NCBI RefSeq assembly: GCF_001748245.1
Contig: NZ_BDFO01000001.1
Span: forward strand, 2,252,461-2,316,460
DNA length: 64,000 bases
DNA from: Oligoflexus tunisiensis
Lineage (GTDB): Bacteria > Bdellovibrionota_B > Oligoflexia > Oligoflexales > Oligoflexaceae
Direction of reading: 5' to 3'
Positions 7,914 to 17,826 of this stretch are shown one piece after another. How positions within the stretch are numbered: the stretch's first letter is position 1; every line of letters starts with the position of its first letter. The notes beneath the pieces are model-generated. The model searched no databases, was not told the DNA's origin, and saw only the letters and a list, made by a program, of their open reading frames with translations. A program made the position numbers and the translations under genes.

Positions 7914-9083
7914 ATGAAGGCATTCGTGTTTTTTGGAGTCGGCAGTCTATTGGCCAGCGGCAGCCTGCTGGCCGCAACCGTTCTGGATCGCGACCATCCG
8001 AATCGCATACCGGATCATTACATTGTGAAATTAAAACATGACGCCGGTCGGGACGGCCTCAGCACGGGGGAATATGTCCTGCAGCAGGCGGATCGTCTGC
8101 AGCAGACTTATGGCATCCGCGTGCTTCAGCAGTACACCCATGTTTTTCCGGGCTTCTCCATCAAAGCCAAGGATGATCAGATCGAAGCCCTGGCCGCGGA
8201 TGCCGCGATCGAACGCATAGAGGTGAATAAGATCGTGCGGATCAACGCCACCCAGTCTCCCGCCACCTGGGGAATCGACCGTGTGGATGCGCGCAGCGGC
8301 ATCGATCAAAAGTATAACTATACGAGCAGTGGCAAGGGTGTGCATGCCTACATCATCGATACCGGTACGCGCAGCACGCATAATGAATTCAAGGGACGCA
8401 TGGGTGAGGGCTTCTCCTCCATCGATGATGGACGCGGTTCGAATGATTGTCATGGCCATGGCACGCACGTGTCGGGGACAGTCGGTGGCACGACCTATGG
8501 TGTGGCCAAGGACGTGACGGTGCATGGCGTGCGTGTTCTCGGCTGCGACGGCAGCGGCGATGACGCCGGTGTGATCGCCGGAATCGATTGGGTGGCACAG
8601 AATGCCATCAAACCGGCTGTCGCCAACATGAGTCTTGGTGGGGATCCTTCCGACTCCCTGGACGAGGCCGTGCAAAGTGCGGTGGCGTCAGGAGTTGTGT
8701 TTGTGGTGGCGGCTGGCAATGAAAGCCAGAACGCCTGCAATGTGTCACCGGCCCGCGTACCGGAGGCCATGACCGTCGGCGCCACGACGCGGACGGATTC
8801 ACGTGCCCTGTATTCGAATTTCGGTCGCTGCCTCGATATCTTCGCGCCGGGATCCAGCATCACCAGTGCCTGGCGGACCAGCAACACAGCCATCAGCACG
8901 ATCAGTGGAACCTCGATGGCCTCGCCTCATGTGGCCGGTGTGGTCGCGCTCTATCTGGAGCAAAATCCTGAGGCCACCCCTGAGGAAATCGAAACGCTGG
9001 TGAAAGAGAATGCCACACCCAATGTGGTGAGAAGCGCCGGAACGAATTCACCGAATCTTTTCATTTATTCCAAACCAGACTAG
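7914..9083 (+). CDS. Secreted subtilisin-like serine protease (S8, proteinase K type)
   Basis: The start at 7914 follows AGAGGAG and begins a signal peptide (MKAFVFFGVGSLLASGSLLA); the upstream ATG at 7887 has no signal. In the 389-residue product, residues 20-105 are an inhibitor I9 propeptide (DHYIVKLK ... IERIEVNKIV). The peptidase S8 domain follows with all three catalytic motifs: Asp in IIDTGTR, His in DCHGHGTHVSG, Ser in SGTSMASPHVAG, plus the oxyanion Asn in AAGNES. This is the proteinase K branch. It should be an active exported endoprotease, activated by removing the propeptide. It overlaps the convergent kinase gene by four bases. Confidence 0.95.
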   Translation: MKAFVFFGVGSLLASGSLLAATVLDRDHPNRIPDHYIVKLKHDAGRDGLSTGEYVLQQADRLQQTYGIRVLQQYTHVFPGFSIKAKDDQIEALAADAAIERIEVNKIVRINATQSPATWGIDRVDARSGIDQKYNYTSSGKGVHAYIIDTGTRSTHNEFKGRMGEGFSSIDDGRGSNDCHGHGTHVSGTVGGTTYGVAKDVTVHGVRVLGCDGSGDDAGVIAGIDWVAQNAIKPAVANMSLGGDPSDSLDEAVQSAVASGVVFVVAAGNESQNACNVSPARVPEAMTVGATTRTDSRALYSNFGRCLDIFAPGSSITSAWRTSNTAISTISGTSMASPHVAGVVALYLEQNPEATPEEIETLVKENATPNVVRSAGTNSPNLFIYSKPD

Positions 9084-10435
9084 GAAACTTCCTGCTGACG
9101 CGGCAGCTGCATGACAAACGTCGTGCAGCTGGCTCCCTTGTCCAGTTCAATGCTGCCGCCATGCGCGGCCAGTATTCTTCGCGAAATACTGAGGCCAAGG
9201 CCGGTGCCCTTGCCCGGTGGCTTGGTCGTAAAGAAGGGCTGGCCGATCCTATCCAAAATCTTCAGATCCTTGATCATGCCGCTGTCCCGCACCAGAATGA
9301 CAAAGTGATCCGGCTCCAGTTTGATTTCAATCTCAATCCAGCGGTCTTCGAGCGCCTGCACAGCATCCTTGGCATTATGAATCAGGTTGAGCAGGACCTG
9401 CGCGATCTGCAGCGGCCGGCATGGACAGCTGCAGCGCTGGTCAGGAGCGATGACTCTCAGTTCGACGCCGGCCTGGTTGAGGCTTTCACTGCAAATGGAT
9501 AGGGTATCCTCCACGACGTCCTTGAGATCCGCATCCTCCAAGGGGTCATCGCTGCCTTCACGTGACAGCTTGCGCAGTCCCTGAACGATTTTTGTGATGC
9601 GATTGATGGTCGCCAGGGTTCTTTCGCAGTAGTGCAGAATACGTTCGCGATCCACCAGCTCCATGCGGAGCAAACGCATGGTGACCTCGGTATAACCCAG
9701 AAGTATGGCGAGTGGATTGCTGATCTCATGGGCGATATTGCCCGAAAGTTCTCCAATGGCGGAAAGTCGGGAGGCCGTGGCCAGCTGGAGCTGCTGATCT
9801 TCGATCAGCTTCTGGCTGTGATGCAGATTTTGAATGGTATGACGCAGAGCCTCTTCGCTTCGCAGATTGAGCAGCGAAAAGTAGCTGGAAAACAAAAATG
9901 TTATCAGAGCAGCCGACGGCAGCACCATCAGATAAATCAGCCGTCGGGCTGAGACTGAAAAATTCAGCGGCGCGGTGACATCAAAGATCACGAGTTCAAG
10001 GCTGAGCAGGAGCAGAATGGGAAGCAGACAGAGGGCCAGCACCGACTTCAGGTGTTTGACCTCCATCACAATGCACGGTACGGCCGTCGCGGCAATGAAA
10101 AAAAGATGCATGCCACATTCACGTCCCAGGAGGATCGAGTAGATAAAAATGTTGGCATTTCCGAGGCAGACAAACAGGTACCGAACGCGCAAGGCTCCGC
10201 GGGTGATTTTCTGTAAATAGGGGATCGCAGAAAAGAGCAGGGCATCGCCCAACGTCATCCAGCCCCAGGGGGCGCGGCCATACAAGCCAAACACAGGGGC
10301 ATAGGATGCGATCATGAGCGCGCTCACCCACGAACTCTGGTTGGTGAGGCGCACCCTTTTGAGTTCCGAGGGCTCCAGCCCGGGGTGACAGCCGAAGTTG
10401 GAGATAAGTTGCCAGAATGCCTTCAATCGTCGCAT
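9080..10435 (-). CDS. Membrane sensor histidine kinase
   Basis: The start is taken as ATG 10435 behind AGAAGGAT; a GTG lies one codon upstream. Residues 25-190 hold about five or six membrane segments with little periplasmic sequence, so the sensed signal is probably in or near the membrane. After a coiled linker come the HisKA box (HEISNPLAILLGYTEV), the N box (LLNLIHNAKDAV), and G boxes (VRDSGM, GKGTGLGLSISRRIL). All residues needed for autophosphorylation appear present. No response regulator is adjacent, so this is an orphan kinase. It overlaps the 3' end of the subtilase gene. Confidence 0.92.
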   Translation of the reverse strand: MRRLKAFWQLISNFGCHPGLEPSELKRVRLTNQSSWVSALMIASYAPVFGLYGRAPWGWMTLGDALLFSAIPYLQKITRGALRVRYLFVCLGNANIFIYSILLGRECGMHLFFIAATAVPCIVMEVKHLKSVLALCLLPILLLLSLELVIFDVTAPLNFSVSARRLIYLMVLPSAALITFLFSSYFSLLNLRSEEALRHTIQNLHHSQKLIEDQQLQLATASRLSAIGELSGNIAHEISNPLAILLGYTEVTMRLLRMELVDRERILHYCERTLATINRITKIVQGLRKLSREGSDDPLEDADLKDVVEDTLSICSESLNQAGVELRVIAPDQRCSCPCRPLQIAQVLLNLIHNAKDAVQALEDRWIEIEIKLEPDHFVILVRDSGMIKDLKILDRIGQPFFTTKPPGKGTGLGLSISRRILAAHGGSIELDKGASCTTFVMQLPRQQEVS

Positions 10436-10496
10436 CACAGCATCCTTCTCTCAACGATAGGACAAGGCCATCGGAGAGTGTAACCTGAAAAGGGTC

Positions 10497-10521
10497 TCCC
10501 GCTCCAGTTGAAGGAGCGGGA
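10497..10521 (-). terminator. Intrinsic terminator of the DsbA-like gene
   Basis: On the minus strand a 9-bp perfect stem (TCCCGCTCC / GGAGCGGGA) with a 7-base loop follows the stop codon at 10530 by nine bases and is followed by a CCCTTTTC run. Confidence 0.7.
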
Positions 10522-10529
10522 TCAAAGGA

Positions 10530-11603
10530 TTAGCCCGCGAGGCGACTTTCCACGAGCTGGGACAGCTCAGCAGGGCTATGGATATTCACGCGCTGGTTAT
10601 TGAGGAAGAAGGTTGGTGTACCGGTCACGCCGAGGTCATTGACCACTTCCTGAGTTTTCTTGACAAACTCCTTGGGCTCCTGGGTTTTCATGCAGGCTTC
10701 CCAATCGGCAACATTCAGGCCGGCAGCTTCCGCGATAGGCTTCACTTTTGCCACATCGTAGGCATCGTTCATGGTGCCCACAGGCTTGGCAAAAGCGGCA
10801 TCATGATATTTCCAGAAGGCTTCATTGTTTTGTTTGCTGGCACAGAATGCGCCTTCCGCGATCGCGCCGCTCAACTGCGTGGGACGCAGCGCGAAGTTGA
10901 TCTGCACAAACTTGATTTTGCCTTTCAGCTTCTCTTCCAGCTTCTTGATTTCGGGCTGAACTTCAGCGCAGTGCGGGCAGAGGTAGTCGGAAATTTCGAC
11001 CAGAACGTCCGAGCCGGCGCCACGGGAGGGGAACATTTCAACCGGGATATTCACGGAGGGGGAGCCAGGCTCCTGGGCGAGAATCTTCAGCTTGCCCGAC
11101 TTGGTCAAGCGATCCCATTCCTTCTGGAAGGTCTGCATCTTGCCCTGCTGAGCCATGAATTCCTTGATGCGTGGGGCGATTTGCTCATAGCTCATGCCCT
11201 GCACCTTGTCCTTGTTCTGCTCGAAAAATTCCTTGGCCTGCGCATCGGTGGGCGGTGTAAAGGTCAGGAGGGTATCGAGCTGGGGCAGTTTGTCGAGCGA
11301 GGTGAACTTGCCCTGCTCTTTGGACAAAGCGATCCGCATGGCAAATTCGCGAACCATACCGAGCTTCTGATTGTGGGCTTCCATATCAGCCTGATAAATC
11401 GCGGACTGCACTTGCGAAGGCAGCGAGGCCGTATCATACGTTTGGCCATCATAGCTGAACCAGGCCGTGTTTTGTGCAGGCGCTGTGCTGCTCGATGTGG
11501 TGGGTGCGCCGGCTTTTTTTGTAGTGGCTCCTGCCATGTAACCCACAGCGCCGCCGATGCCGAGGCCACCGATTAGAACTGATACCAACAATCCAGAACT
11601 CAT
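10530..11603 (-). CDS. DsbA-family thiol:disulfide oxidoreductase
   Basis: The 357-residue protein has an N-terminal membrane anchor (LLVSVLIGGLGIGGAVGYMAG), a helical region at 50-180, then a thioredoxin-like DsbA_4-type domain. The active site is SDYLCPHCAEV (CPHC). The cis-Pro motif is TGTPTFFLN, and a second Cys pair is suggested by GAFCASK and WEACMK. The layout matches membrane-tethered DsbA/BdbD/Com1-like proteins that oxidise or isomerise disulfides in the periplasm. The helical N-terminal half resembles the dimerisation or SurA-like segment seen in some family members. It has its own terminator. Confidence 0.88.
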   Translation of the reverse strand: MSSGLLVSVLIGGLGIGGAVGYMAGATTKKAGAPTTSSSTAPAQNTAWFSYDGQTYDTASLPSQVQSAIYQADMEAHNQKLGMVREFAMRIALSKEQGKFTSLDKLPQLDTLLTFTPPTDAQAKEFFEQNKDKVQGMSYEQIAPRIKEFMAQQGKMQTFQKEWDRLTKSGKLKILAQEPGSPSVNIPVEMFPSRGAGSDVLVEISDYLCPHCAEVQPEIKKLEEKLKGKIKFVQINFALRPTQLSGAIAEGAFCASKQNNEAFWKYHDAAFAKPVGTMNDAYDVAKVKPIAEAAGLNVADWEACMKTQEPKEFVKKTQEVVNDLGVTGTPTFFLNNQRVNIHSPAELSQLVESRLAG

Positions 11604-11807
11604 AGGTACGACTCCAAAATTAATGAAAGGGGGCCCGCTGGTTGCAGCGGGTCAGCTGCCAGCCCTTGAGCAGCAAACATAGTAGCTTAAAAGACTGGCC
11701 TGGGCGACGGGAAATGCGGAAAATGTGCGCTCATGGCGGATAAGGTCCACTGGACAAGGCGACCCCATCCGACTACGCTGACCAGCCCCAAGGGAGGCAC
11801 ATACATT

Positions 11808-12704
11808 ATGGAAGTCATCGAACTCACATTGACGCCACAGGGATGTCGTGAAGCCCTGATGGCCCGGCTGCATGAGCTGGGTTTCACCGATTACATCGAA
11901 GGCAGTTGTGATCACCTGGATGAAGATGCCGGTGAGGAACAGGCATGGGTGGATGCCTTTGAGCAGGGTCGCCTGGAACTGCCGCTCGTCCTCTACAGTT
12001 ATGACGAAAGCGCCATGACGCAACTGGTGGAGGATTTGCAGGGACAATTTGGCCCGCACCTGGCCATCGAATGGCGCCGCATCGCCGATGCGATCTGGCA
12101 GACAGCCTGGGAGCCCGGCTTTGAAGCTTTGCTTACCGAGCGCTTCTGCATCACCGATGTCCATGGAAAACGCGAGCCAGGTGGGCGGCAGCCGATCCTT
12201 TTGGAAAGCGGCCTCGTCTTTGGTTCCGGGCAGCATGCCACGACTCAGGCCATGGTGCGTCTCATGGAAAACGTGTGTACCGATCCCGGCGCGGACGGGA
12301 GATTTCTGGACGTGGGAACCGGCACGGGCGTGCTGGCCCTGGTGGCTCATTATTTGGGATACAAAAATCTCCTGGCGACCGATATCGAACCGGACGCCCT
12401 CATGATCGCCCAGCGCAATCAAAACCTGAATGATGTTTCATTTCCTTTAATGGAAGGCAGTCTGCCGCCGGTGGATGCAGTGTTCACCACCATAGCCTGC
12501 AATATTCTGCCGCCGACGCTGACCCATCTTTTGCCGGCGCTGGACCAGCGTCTGGCACCCGGCGGACTTTTGCTTTTGGCTGGATTTCATGAGGCCAACG
12601 TGGAACCCATACGCGTGGCCTGGGACCGGCTTGGTCTGCGGGAAAAAAAGCGCGTGGAGGAACGGGGCTGGATCGCCCTGGCTTTGGAAAAACCAGGGTT
12701 ATAG
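11808..12704 (+). CDS. prmA: Ribosomal protein L11 methyltransferase-like
   Basis: The start at 11808 (MEVIELTLTPQG) follows AGGGAGG; the longer reading frame from 11733 has no such site. The 298-residue protein has the PrmA layout: a small N-terminal domain, the SGLVFGSGQHATTQAM segment (family usually AFGTGxHxTT), the SAM-binding loop FLDVGTGTGVLAL, an acidic D in ATDIEPDAL, and IACNILPPTL in place of ANIL. It would methylate lysines and the N-terminus of ribosomal protein L11 in the cytoplasm. Some identity is loose, so a close relative acting on another protein is possible. Its stop overlaps a convergent gene by six bases. Confidence 0.85.
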   Translation: MEVIELTLTPQGCREALMARLHELGFTDYIEGSCDHLDEDAGEEQAWVDAFEQGRLELPLVLYSYDESAMTQLVEDLQGQFGPHLAIEWRRIADAIWQTAWEPGFEALLTERFCITDVHGKREPGGRQPILLESGLVFGSGQHATTQAMVRLMENVCTDPGADGRFLDVGTGTGVLALVAHYLGYKNLLATDIEPDALMIAQRNQNLNDVSFPLMEGSLPPVDAVFTTIACNILPPTLTHLLPALDQRLAPGGLLLLAGFHEANVEPIRVAWDRLGLREKKRVEERGWIALALEKPGL

Positions 12705-13280
12705 GAATTCAATTTCATCGCTGCCATCGTCAGCAGGATGAACATTCGGCTGAATATTGGCGACCTGCGCCCAGTCAAAGACTTGAATTTCCGTGGCGCA
12801 GAGCAGTTGAAGTTTTTCAGCCTGGAAAACCCAGGTATCGAAGAGCTGATCGTCGCTATCGGTTTTATCGAGCGGCGGCATTTCCACCATCGCCGGCTTC
12901 TGGTCGGGGAGGTTGACGACCAGGTCATCCGTTTTCATGACCGTGACGAGATCCGCAAGCCAGACCTTGATCGCACCGGCGGTCAGATTGCAGAATTCGC
13001 GGATAAAGTCATGATAAATGCGGGCTGGAAGTTCCTTGCTGCCTGGGTGCTTGTAAAAGTAAAGGGCCTTGGCCAGGTCCACGGTGTAATACACTTTGAA
13101 TTGAATACGGATAGGGTCGGAGCTGACCACGATTTTCACCAGCCAGGTGTCGTCGATTTCAGCAACCGTGGGGGGAGGTGGCAGCATTTCGGGCAGCGCA
13201 TAACCGGGACCAAAGAGTCGATGCAAGGAAGCCGTGCGGACTCCATCCTTGACCAATGCGATTGTTTTGCTGTCACCCAT
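12699..13280 (-). CDS. Probable CheX/CheC-like domain protein
   Basis: This 193-residue protein contains a helix FIREFCNLTAGAIKVWLADL that resembles the E..N...G phosphatase helix of CheC/CheX proteins, flanked by strands such as IRIQFKVYYTV. No signal peptide is present. It is the third gene of a leftward operon behind a CheY-like protein and another CheX-like protein (28-base gap, AGGAAGGG ribosome binding site). A role in dephosphorylating or binding the operon's CheY is inferred from context; the motif match alone is weak. Confidence 0.6.
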   Translation of the reverse strand: MGDSKTIALVKDGVRTASLHRLFGPGYALPEMLPPPPTVAEIDDTWLVKIVVSSDPIRIQFKVYYTVDLAKALYFYKHPGSKELPARIYHDFIREFCNLTAGAIKVWLADLVTVMKTDDLVVNLPDQKPAMVEMPPLDKTDSDDQLFDTWVFQAEKLQLLCATEIQVFDWAQVANIQPNVHPADDGSDEIEFL

Positions 13281-13308
13281 GGAATGTCACCCTTCCTGAA
13301 ACTCGGAT

Positions 13309-13800
13309 TCAACTAGCTTTAGGGGCTCTGGCTTCAAGCTTTTTCAGGCGCAGGCTCAGGACTGCATGAAAACCGTCGCTTTCCAAAATCTGAATCAGTT
13401 CCCGCGCATCGGCTGGAACAGGGGCGGCAGGGGTTTGTTTGGCCTGTGGCTGTTCCAGACGCAGCTGATAACCAAGCGCCTGGATATGAGCCTTGCTGCC
13501 AGCCAGCGTGCGGTTGCAGATTTCAGCCACCCAATCCAAATAGTCAGCATTATCCAAAACTCCACCGTAGCGGCGTTCCGGATGAGTTTCATGGAGAAAT
13601 TTCTTGTCCGCCATCACCACCAGCTGGCCTTCGATCCCGTCTCCAGTCAGACCGATGGTAGCATGAAAGATGGGGCTGACAAAGGGAACCTGATCCTGAG
13701 CGCACAATGCCGGGCGCAGGGGCTTTTTCAAGGAAATTTGAAAGAGTTCCACAAACCGCGTGTTCAGAATTTCAGCAAGACTGGTATCCAAGTCGCTCAT
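13309..13800 (-). CDS. CheX-like chemotaxis phosphatase-type protein
   Basis: The 163-residue protein fits the CheX fold: strands in the first half (HATIGLTGDGIEGQLVVMAD), then a helix DWVAEICNRTLAGSKAHIQAL, where family members carry ExxN. Here E and N are spaced as E-I-C-N, so the phosphatase pair is present. It lies 18 bases downstream of a CheY-like gene in the same direction and 28 bases upstream of a second, more diverged CheX-like gene. The likely role is hydrolysis of CheY-P. Confidence 0.7.
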   Translation of the reverse strand: MSDLDTSLAEILNTRFVELFQISLKKPLRPALCAQDQVPFVSPIFHATIGLTGDGIEGQLVVMADKKFLHETHPERRYGGVLDNADYLDWVAEICNRTLAGSKAHIQALGYQLRLEQPQAKQTPAAPVPADARELIQILESDGFHAVLSLRLKKLEARAPKAS

Positions 13801-13818
13801 TCGCCAGGACTCCCATGC

Positions 13819-14187
13819 TCAGGCGCAGAATTTTTCCAGAAGTGACTTTACTGAATTGGGTTGTGCGGGTTTCAGGATCCAGCCCTTGATGCCAAATTCC
13901 TTGGCCTTGTTCAGGACGTCCTCGGCCGCTTCGCTGGTCAGCATGATCACCGGGGTTTCCGCGTGATTGGCTTCCTTGCGCAGGGCTTCCAGGAATTCCA
14001 AACCATTCATTTCAGGCATGTTGATATCGCAGAAAATCAGGCCGATATCTGTCCTGTTTCGGATGAGTTCCAAACCGTAGCGGCCGTTCTCGGCCTCGAA
14101 GGCCATCAATCCCAAATTATGCACCAGTCGGACAATCTCGCGACGAGCTGTTTTGGAATCATCGACAATCATCACCTTTTTGCTCAT
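13819..14187 (-). CDS. CheY-like single-domain response regulator
   Basis: The 122-residue protein is a complete receiver domain: acidic pair DD in MIVDDSK, phospho-acceptor Asp in IFCDINMPEMNG, Thr in IMLTSEA, and Lys in WILKPAQ. There is no output domain, so it acts by binding partners. A GAGGGACACTC ribosome binding site precedes ATG. It heads an operon with two CheX-like proteins and diverges from the broken 7TMR/CheA-like kinase at 14400, a plausible phosphodonor before that gene was broken. Confidence 0.93.
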   Translation of the reverse strand: MSKKVMIVDDSKTARREIVRLVHNLGLMAFEAENGRYGLELIRNRTDIGLIFCDINMPEMNGLEFLEALRKEANHAETPVIMLTSEAAEDVLNKAKEFGIKGWILKPAQPNSVKSLLEKFCA

Positions 14188-14399
14188 GAGTGTCCCTCGT
14201 TATCAACGTTCCCGGAACTGGAATGCGCGGCATTTATAACCACATCATCATTGTAACAGGAAATGGCTTCTGATTTGTGAGCCCGGCGAAAATTTCCTCG
14301 AGAGACCAGGACAAGAGCAGGCGGGATTAATTTTTTTCTCAAGACACCGATCAACCCAGGAGATATTCATAACGCAGTCAAAGGACGTGGGAACTTATT

Positions 14400-17221
14400 T
14401 TGGTGGCTTGCCGTATAATCCTGGGAATCGGCTTGTATCTGGGGATCTTGTTCCCTGGCAGCCACGCTGCGCCTGCACACACGGGCGCTCCGACTCTCGA
14501 TTTGCGGGAGAGCTCGGTGGATTATTCCCGGGGCCATAAGCTGCTCCCCGACTGGGAAGTCTACTGGCAACAGTTCCTGTCTCCCGAGGAGCTGCAGGCT
14601 GGCAAAGGCCTGATGACCGGCGTTCTGAATCAGAGCGCGTTTCAAAGTCTGGAAGGCGTCATGTTCCAGGGAACGGTCCATAAAACCGGTTATGCGACTT
14701 TCCGAACGCGGGTGATCCTGCCTCCTTCTCCGGAGCCCCTGGTCCTGACCTTCAATAAGATCAAGCCACCCGCTCGCGTCTGGGTCGACGGCAAGCTGAT
14801 GGTGGAACATGGCCGCGTGGGTACCGAACCCGAGGCCGTGAAAGAGATCTATCGCCCTTTGCGCTTTGATCTGCAGCCCCGGCCGGAAGGCAATGAAATC
14901 GTTTTGCAGATCGCGAATTTCCATACCGCGTTCATGGGCCCGCATCGGCCCATCATGGTTAGCAGTCGCAAGGCGCAAAGCATCAAGGAACGGTCCAGCC
15001 TGATTATGGATTTCTTCCTGATCGGTGCGGCCATCGTCATGAGCTTCTATCATTTTGCTCTCTATCTGATCCGACCGAGTGAGCCGGCGGCACGGAACTT
15101 TGCCTGCTTCTGCCTGATCGTGGCCATCCGATTTTCGATGATGTCCGAAGGTTTCCTGATGGTCTGGGCGGAGACCATGGGACCCATGAACGGGTTGTGG
15201 GCCAACCGGCTGGAGATGTGGGGATTTTCCCTGGGTGTTATCTTTTTCTACCTCTTCCTGTCCAATCTCTTCCCCAAGGAAGTGCCTAAATTTCTCTCGT
15301 TGATCGTGATTTCCGCGAGCACCATTTATACGCTGATGATCCTGTTCTTTAGTGCCGTGGTACATCAGCACGTTCTGCGGCCCTATCAACTGATCGTCGT
15401 CACTGCCGGCTGCTTTGTGTTGTTCTACTCGTTGACTCTGGCCGTGAAACGGCGCCGCGAAGGTTCACGGATCTTTGTCCTGGGTTTTGTCACCCTCTTT
15501 GCAGCGTTGATTAACGACATCCTCCTGACCAATCAGATCATTAATTCCGTTGATATGTTCCCACTCGGTGTTTTTGGGTATATTTTCTTCCAATCTGTGA
15601 TCCTTTCCAAACGCTTTGCCAAGGCCTTTGAGCAGGTGAGTATCGCGGAAAAGGAAATCCGGACCCTGAATGATGACCTGGAATTGAAAGTGATCGAGCG
15701 GACGCAAACCATCCGGACGATCCTGGATAATGTGCGCAGCGGCTTCCTCATGATCGATTGCGAGTTCCGGGTCCAGGAAGGCTTTACCCGCTCGTGCTGG
15801 GAAATTCTTGGACCGCAGGTGGCGCCACGGGTGCTCTTTGCGGACCTCTTTGATCTCTCGCCACGGGAAAGATCCCTGCTTGAATTGTCCTTGAAGCAGG
15901 CTTTTGATGATATGCTGCCCGAGGACGTGGCTCTGGCCCAGATACCGAACCGCTACACCCTGGGACGCAAGGTTGTGGCCCTGCAAGGTTCCCTGGTGCG
16001 CAATAGCCTCGGCAAGCCCGAGGCTTTGCTGATTTCCATTTCAGATGCTTCCCAGCTCGTCAAGGCGGAGCAGGAATCGAGCAAGAACAAGTCGCTGCTC
16101 AAGATTATCAGCGAGCGAAGCAGTTTCCGCGCCTTCCTCAAGGATTCCCTGGATTCCCTGAATGCCTGTCTGGGAATGATCGAGCAGCAGAACCAAAGGG
16201 AAGTGGCCATGGTCCTGCATACCTTGAAAGGCAATTTCGCCCTCTATGGACTGGATCCGATCGCTTCGTTCATTCATGAAATCGAGGAGAAAAAGGTTCT
16301 GACCAAACTCGATATCCGGGCGATCGTCCAGACCGTCGATGAGTTTATCCAATTGAATGGCCAGATCCTTGGCCTGAACGCGGGTCTGGCTCAGGACGCT
16401 TATGAAGTCCCGGCCGAATCCTTGCACAAACTGGAACATGATCTGCAGAAGGCCAGCATCAATCGCAGCGCCATGCAGGTGATTCAGACCTGGATGCGCG
16501 AGGTGCGTATGGTGCCGGTCCGCGAACTCCTGGGACCGATTGATGCCAATGTTGCCCGCGTGGCTGACGCTCTCGGCAAGCGGGTGCATTTTGAGATGAG
16601 AGGCGCGGACCTGAAAGTGGATCCGGATCGCATGCGACATCCCTTGAAAAATCTGATTCATGCCGTCATCAACAGCATCGATCACGGCATCGAATACCCT
16701 GAGGAGCGGGGCGAAAAGGATAGCGCCGGTCACGTCCTGCTCTCCTTTAATTATGATGAGATGGCCTATTTGCGCGTTGAGGTCAGCGATGATGGTCGCG
16801 GTCTGGATGTGGAGCTGATTCGCACGCGGGCTCTGGAAAAAGGTCTGGTCACCCAGGAGCAGCTGGATACCATGAGTGAAGAGGACGTGCAGACCCTGAT
16901 CTTCCGTCAGGGCTTTTCCACCAAAAATGATGTTTCCGGCTGATTCGCACGCGGGCTCTGGAAAAAGGTCTGGTCACCCAGGAGCAGCTGGATACCATGA
17001 GTGAAGAGGACGTGCAGACCCTGATCTTCCGTCAGGGCTTTTCCACCAAAAATGATGTTTCCGAATTTTCAGGACGCGGGGTCGGCATCGCCGCCCTCGA
17101 TAGTGCCGTGCGTTCCCTGGGCGGGCAGATCCGCATTCGCAGCCAGGCCAACCAGGGTACGACCATTGATATCAGCATCCCGACCGATCAAACGCTGGCC
17201 TTGCTCACGGGCATCGCGTAG
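14400..17221 (+). pseudogene. 7TMR/CheA-like hybrid histidine kinase, frameshifted by tandem duplication
   Basis: The start is TTG 14400 or GTG 14403. Order of parts: signal peptide; galactose-binding-like periplasmic domain (about 30-200, including VWVDGKLMVEHG); seven membrane segments (about 205-400); coiled coil; PAS-like domain (TILDNVRSGFLMID); Hpt with HTLKGNFALYG; and a CheA-type ATPase with NSIDHGIEYPEERG and SDDGRGLD. A 125-bp duplication (16814-16938 copied at 16939-17063) shifts the frame, so translation stops at 16943 after about 847 residues, before the second glycine box. The lost end (FSGRGVGIAALDSAVRSLGG) continues in another frame to TAG 17221. Without the second copy the gene is intact. 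Confidence 0.85.
16814..17063. repeat. Perfect 125-bp direct tandem duplication
   Basis: Bases 16814-16938 and 16939-17063 are identical. The unit is not a multiple of three, so it disrupts the kinase reading frame. No extra homology is visible at the junctions. It is either a real recent duplication that could revert by recombination or an assembly artefact. Confidence 0.95.
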
Positions 17222-17225
17222 CGCC

Positions 17226-17714
17226 TCAGGTTTCCTCAAAACGCAGCTTGTTCCGATTCTTGACCGCCTTGCTCGGATCCACGATGCGACCGTTCATGAC
17301 AATATAAGTACCAGGCGGCAGCGTTTGCACCGCGATGATCGCACAGCCGGCGTTGAAAAAGGCATCCGAGTTGCGCAGCTTGGCCGGTGCCATGGAGCCG
17401 GTAAAGACGATGACGGCATCCTGGATGCTGCTGAGTCTTTGCGCGGTCTGGATCATGGTATCCGTTCCATGGGTGATCAGAATCCGGCGTTCGGGGCTGC
17501 GGGCGACGGCCTCGTGGATGGCGTCCCGATCCGCGTCGGTGAGATCCAGGCTATCCTTGCGACATATCTGCTGGACTTCATACTTCAGAGCGACGTTGGC
17601 TTCCTCCAGAATCTGCGCAATGGCGGGCTCGCCCACCTGGTATTCGCTGAGAGCGTCAAAATAAACCTTGTCAATTGTTCCGCCTGTGGTGATGATTCGA
17701 ATTCTGTCCGCCAT
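17226..17714 (-). CDS. Single-domain asparaginase-like protein
   Basis: The start is set at 17714 (MADRIRIITTGG) behind AAGGGAAGGA rather than the upstream ATG. The 162 residues correspond to the N-terminal catalytic domain of type I/II asparaginases. Both catalytic threonine motifs are present, TTGGTIDK and THGTDTM, with TGSM afterwards. The C-terminal domain of the usual 330-residue enzymes is absent, as in a group of short asparaginase-like proteins in other bacteria. It probably hydrolyses an amide, but the true substrate is uncertain. It diverges from dihydroorotase. Confidence 0.82.
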   Translation of the reverse strand: MADRIRIITTGGTIDKVYFDALSEYQVGEPAIAQILEEANVALKYEVQQICRKDSLDLTDADRDAIHEAVARSPERRILITHGTDTMIQTAQRLSSIQDAVIVFTGSMAPAKLRNSDAFFNAGCAIIAVQTLPPGTYIVMNGRIVDPSKAVKNRNKLRFEET

Positions 17715-17760
17715 CCACTCTGTCCTTCCCTTGGGTCTGCGCCTCAATCGAGCTTTTCGA

Positions 17761-17789
17761 TTGAATTTACATGGTGCAAAAATTATGGT
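17761..17789 (+). promoter_or_regulatory. Probable sigma70 promoter of the dihydroorotase gene
   Basis: TTGAAT (17761-17766) and TATGGT (17784-17789) are 17 bases apart. They lie about 38 bases upstream of the ATG, with a GAGGA ribosome binding site between. Confidence 0.5.
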
Positions 17790-17826
17790 CCAGGCAAGTT
17801 AGCCTTCCCACACATGAGGATTTGCC

